From Synechococcaceae cyanobacterium SM2_3_1 (GTDB lineage: Bacteria; Cyanobacteriota; Cyanobacteriia; Thermostichales; Thermostichaceae), in the NCBI GenBank assembly GCA_012030715.1, contig JAAUUJ010000021.1:1-37928 (forward strand): DNA of 37,928 bases, read 5' to 3'. The position numbers and the translations under genes were made by a program. The notes beneath the pieces are model-generated. The model saw only the letters and a program-made list of their open reading frames with translations. It did no database searches and was not told the origin of the DNA. The number at the start of each line of letters is the position of its first letter. The stretch's first letter is position 1. Below, one piece after another: positions 35,568 through 37,928 of the stretch.

Positions 35568-35653
35568 GCCTAACGGTAAAGTTGTGCGGCGGCAGATTAC
35601 CTCGAACACCTACCGATAACCTCTGCACCGTCCGCACCAACGCAGTGTTAGCT
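35568..35653 (-). repeat. attC-like imperfect palindrome, copy B
   Basis: Same orientation as copy A and 970 bp from it. On the minus strand it ends with GTTAGGC (35574-35568), an exact GTTRRRY core site; the opening box AGCTAAC is near-consensus. Arms GTTGTGCGGCGG (35581-35592) and 35628-35641 pair over all 12 positions with two bulged bases. It precedes the VapBC pair by about 145 nt and follows the PLD-HhH relic. Confidence 0.65.
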
Positions 35654-35744
35654 GGCTCAGTAAGCTTTCAAGGTGTCATTTTGTCCCAGCAACACTACTA
35701 GAATACTGCAAGAAAACTACGCCAACTCAAAAATGAAGTGTGCT

Positions 35745-36194
35745 CTACCAAGAAACTAAATCTCTGAGAGCTTCTAATTTTGAGGAGCCAATGCCCTTTG
35801 CCTGAATCAAGTCCTCAAACGTATTGAATGGACGCGCTTGTACAATCCGTTCTGCTAGGACAGGACCAATACCGAGTAACTCCGTGAGCTGAGCTGCTGA
35901 TGCACTATTTATATTGATTCGTTCTGGCTCAGCTTCAACAGGAGCTAATCGATCAATAGGGCCACAGACCAAGTCGAGATACTCACTAAGGGCCTGAAGA
36001 TCAGCATTGGGACCCAAATGGGCATTCTGCAACCAATGCTCAACTTCTTGGTGAAATTGCTCGGCAATGGTGGGCGACTAGATGATCAGAACATTCTCAT
36101 CATTGTTGCGATTAGCGCCCTGAGACCAGTTATGCGAGCCAGTTACAACAATCGACTCATCAATAACGGCAAACTTGTGGTGCAGCTTATCTGT
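35745..36194 (-). pseudogene. phospholipase D-like nuclease with C-terminal HhH domain, truncated and interrupted
   Basis: The minus strand encodes LHHKFAVIDESIVVTGSHNW, the second HKD half-site of a PLD-type nuclease (HxKxxxxD), then NNDENVLII, a TAG at 36080-36078, SPTIAEQFHQEVEHW, and a ComEA-like helix-hairpin-helix (INSASAAQLTELLGIGPVLA, GIGSSKLEALRDLVSW). The stop replaces what is likely CAG. Upstream of about 36194 the similarity ends abruptly at foreign sequence, so the first HKD half is lost. The 95-codon part from ATG 36032 stays open, but a free HhH product is speculative. Confidence 0.7.
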
Positions 36195-36197
36195 TCA

Positions 36198-36453
36198 GAC
36201 CCGGAATGGCAGTTTTGGACGGCCCCAGAGGTGGATCTGTCGCCGCTCAGGGTCTCTGATGAGTTTAAGGCTAGCTTTGTGGCTACGGCTCGTAAGCATC
36301 TGATGCCAATTGCGGATCGGGTAACCCTGTTTGAGCCAAATCAGGAGATTGTGCCTGGAACTAGGCCCTTGCCGTTTCCTGGGCTTGGATCATATCCGTT
36401 CACGCGAAGATGCCTACGAATGGGAACCTGCCCTCTGGCTGTTTAGCGCTTGA
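36198..36453 (+). pseudogene. metallo-beta-lactamase-fold fragment and attached coding relic
   Basis: The plus strand reads DPEWQFWTAPEVDLSPLRVS, a helix (KASFVATARKHLMPIADRV) and FEPNQEIVPGTR, resembling the middle of an MBL-fold hydrolase after the zinc-ligand loop, but the segment usually reading APGHTPGH is gone. After 36365 another frame carries LDHIRSREDAYEWEPALWLF to a TGA at 36453, with no clear family. Both ends lack gene boundaries. It lies head to head against the PLD relic, so the junction near 36195 is a rearrangement point. Confidence 0.45.
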
Positions 36454-36505
36454 TCGCTGAACCGTTCGTTACAGAAGAGGCTGAAGACAAAGGGAAGTTT
36501 TGCTA

Positions 36506-37075
36506 TTACCGAAACAGGCGAGAAACCGCGCAGGAGAAGCCTGGCAGCAGGGGCGACGTCAATGCATCGGAGTTGGCAAGGGTGACGACGAGGGTGAGTT
36601 CATTAGCCATGCGGCGATAAACCTCAACCTGCTGCAAAAATCGATTCAAAATCCAATATTCTTGGACACCCGTTACGGAATAGAGCCGCAGTTTAATCTC
36701 GCGATCGCGGGCTTCGTTGTGCGTTCCTGGCGATAAGACTTCAATCACCAGCTCCGGTGCTGCGGTTAGATGCCCGGCTTCGTCTTCGATCGCCGCCAAT
36801 CGTGCAGTACTCACCCATACCACATCCGGAATCACAGTATCAGATTCAGAAAAAATCAGCCCAGGGGTGGGAATTGCTTCGCCCAAGCCTGTGGCTTCAG
36901 ACCAAAGGTTCAACTCTTGATAGACATTGCCTCCTGCTTGCTGATGTCGACGGTGGGGCGATCGGGTCACGAATAGCTCTCCGTCAATGATTTCGTAGCG
37001 TGTGCCTTCACTTTGGGTCAGGGCTTCTACAGCACGCCGAGTCCAGCGGATTTTTGCAGGGGTGGCTTGGCTCAT
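36506..37075 (-). CDS. Uma2 family endonuclease-like protein
   Basis: 189 residues of the PD-(D/E)XK-related Uma2 (DUF820) family, which is greatly expanded in cyanobacteria. The core residues are Asp84 in IPDVVWVS and Glu112 in ELVIEVLSPGT, followed by RDREIKLRLYSVTGVQEYWIL. The gene is intact. Its biological substrate is unknown; members sit often in mobile or variable regions, as here. Confidence 0.92.
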   Translation of the reverse strand: MSQATPAKIRWTRRAVEALTQSEGTRYEIIDGELFVTRSPHRRHQQAGGNVYQELNLWSEATGLGEAIPTPGLIFSESDTVIPDVVWVSTARLAAIEDEAGHLTAAPELVIEVLSPGTHNEARDREIKLRLYSVTGVQEYWILNRFLQQVEVYRRMANELTLVVTLANSDALTSPLLPGFSCAVSRLFR

Positions 37076-37192
37076 GATGTATGTTTTACTCGCGACGTGA
37101 GCAGCCGCTAGGTTTTTAGAAGAGTAACCGTCTAAACACGTTGCTGCTCGAGCTCAACTATAACCCCTTACCCACTCTGCCATCAGTGCTGA
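37076..37192. other. non-coding spacer
   Basis: No gene seen. A short dyad (GAGCAGC and GCTGCTC, about 40 nt apart) lies near 37099 and 37142 but is too weak to name. Confidence 0.3.
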
Positions 37193-37281
37193 CGGCGATA
37201 GGCGGCGGGGGGGGTGCCCGTCTAGCGATTGCTTGAACAAGCGGCAAAAATAATACTGACTCATCCCCAGGGGCATTGAAC
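37193..37281 (-). pseudogene. relic of an AraC-family C-terminal HTH
   Basis: The minus strand reads GMSQYYFCRLFKQSL, the recognition helix region of AraC regulators, and then in a shifted frame GTPPAAYRRQH to a TGA at 37195-37193. The rest of the gene is absent on both sides, so it is a short remnant. A run of G at 37207-37214 lies within the shift zone. Confidence 0.55.
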
Positions 37282-37444
37282 CCCTGAATCTACGCGCCCT
37301 CCACCACCCGCCAAATGAGGTAGATCGAGTTCTGATCGCCTCAACTCACTCAACCTAAGTTTTATGTCAGACTATTCAGAATAGGAGCAAGAGGCACAAC
37401 AGCGTTGGTAGAGAGAGCTCTTATTCTCATCAGAGGAGAAAGAT
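37282..37444. other. non-coding leader region of the hendecad-repeat gene
   Basis: No gene seen; it holds the ribosome site AGAGGAG at 37432-37438 and presumably the promoter of the gene at 37445. Confidence 0.35.
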
Positions 37445-37928
37445 ATGGCTGAAGCGACCTCACCAGACATTAGAGATCTGATCCTGGCACTGGATAAAAA
37501 GTTTGATAGTCAATTTAATGAACTTGACAAGAAGATCGATAGTCAATTGAGTTCATTAGACAAAAAGTTTGATAGTCGGTTTAATGAACTTGATAAAAAA
37601 GTTGATAGCAAGTTTTATGAGTTAGACAAAAAGATTGATAGCAAGTTTTATGAGTTAGACAAAAAGATTGATAGTAAGTTTTATGAGCTAGACAAAAAGG
37701 TTGATTCCCTTGACAAGAAGATCGATGTCCAGAATGCAGAAGTAAAAGGAGAAGTTTCTCTGGTGGGTGCTGAGATTAAATGCCTAGAGGAAAAAATGGA
37801 TGGATTTGGCAAGCGCATTGATCAGCAGGAATTCATTAGCCGTGGAGCCATCATCACATTGCTGGCCGGAGTTGCCACTGGATTTATTAAATACCTTTCT
37901 TCCCCAGCTAATTGCTGTACGCCTATTT
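37445..37928 (+). CDS. hendecad-repeat coiled-coil protein with C-terminal membrane helix, 3' end outside window
   Basis: ATG 37445 has a strong AGAGGAG site. After MAEATSPDIRDLILAL come six 11-residue repeats of the form DKKIDSKFYEL (residues 17-82, DNA period 33 bp at 37493-37690), a 7-residue partial copy and a diverged one. Hendecads form right-handed or straight coiled coils. Residues about 130-150 (GAIITLLAGVATGFIKYL) form one membrane helix near the visible C-terminus, so it is probably tail-anchored. The frame is open at the right edge, and at least 161 residues are seen. Similar repeats occur in phage-like and cyanobacterial proteins of unknown role. Confidence 0.75.
   Translation, partial: MAEATSPDIRDLILALDKKFDSQFNELDKKIDSQLSSLDKKFDSRFNELDKKVDSKFYELDKKIDSKFYELDKKIDSKFYELDKKVDSLDKKIDVQNAEVKGEVSLVGAEIKCLEEKMDGFGKRIDQQEFISRGAIITLLAGVATGFIKYLSSPANCCTPI

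Noticed and set aside
35452..35640. 62-codon minus frame across attC-like copy B
   Set aside because: It runs through the palindromic repeat and into the toxin-antitoxin leader, with no protein-like pattern.
37493..37744. 33-bp tandem repeats as a CRISPR array
   Set aside because: Repeats are directly adjacent without spacers and stay in frame within a coding gene with a ribosome site.

Overview
The window is cyanobacterial chromosome. The evidence is a complete kaiA-kaiB-kaiC circadian clock cluster, psbO (photosystem II manganese-stabilising protein), a tmRNA whose tag begins with the cyanobacterial ANNIVPFARK, an Omp85 protein of cyanobacterial type and an NrtS-like nitrate/nitrite transporter. 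The species cannot be named from the sequence.

Layout. 1-4.7 kb: a large membrane protein open at the left edge, a glutathione S-transferase-like protein and a six-helix membrane protein that has a terminator-like hairpin just upstream of its start. 4.7-5.4 kb: a gene-poor stretch with a TnpB (IS200/IS605) fragment. 5.4-12.9 kb: an NTF2-like membrane-anchored protein, an NHL-type beta-propeller, fumarase (fumC), bolA, an IPT plus FG-GAP lipoprotein and an EnvC-like M23 peptidase. 13.4-17 kb: an uncharacterised protein that meets kaiC tail to tail, then kaiC, kaiB and kaiA on the minus strand. 17-22 kb: a P2-type calcium-like ATPase and bamA. 22.1-26.9 kb: ssrA, a TPR protein, an HNH endonuclease, two small proteins, hisG and psbO, closed by an intrinsic terminator. 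27-32.1 kb: an operon of two M16 peptidase-family proteins plus a polysaccharide deacetylase, facing a coupled leuB-nrtS pair. 32.1-34.2 kb: a TPR protein and an MscS channel whose usual periplasmic domain lies in a separate upstream frame. 34.2-37.9 kb: an accessory region with an XRE-regulator fragment, a VapBC-type toxin-antitoxin pair between two attC-like repeats, decayed PLD-HhH, metallo-beta-lactamase-fold and AraC remnants, a Uma2 nuclease and a tail-anchored hendecad-repeat coiled coil that runs off the right edge.

Two things dominate the reading. First, ten single-base losses, nearly all in homopolymer runs, break seven otherwise intact genes (GST, NTF2-like, fumC, kaiA, ATPase, bamA, second M16). 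Restoring one base at each gives a full-length family match and a length divisible by three, so I annotate the repaired spans and suspect base-calling error. Second, the VapBC pair looks like an integron-type gene cassette: two 86-bp imperfect palindromes of the same orientation, 970 bp apart and 82% identical over their 80-bp core, flank it, and the downstream one starts 5 nt after the toxin stop codon. No integrase is present in the window.
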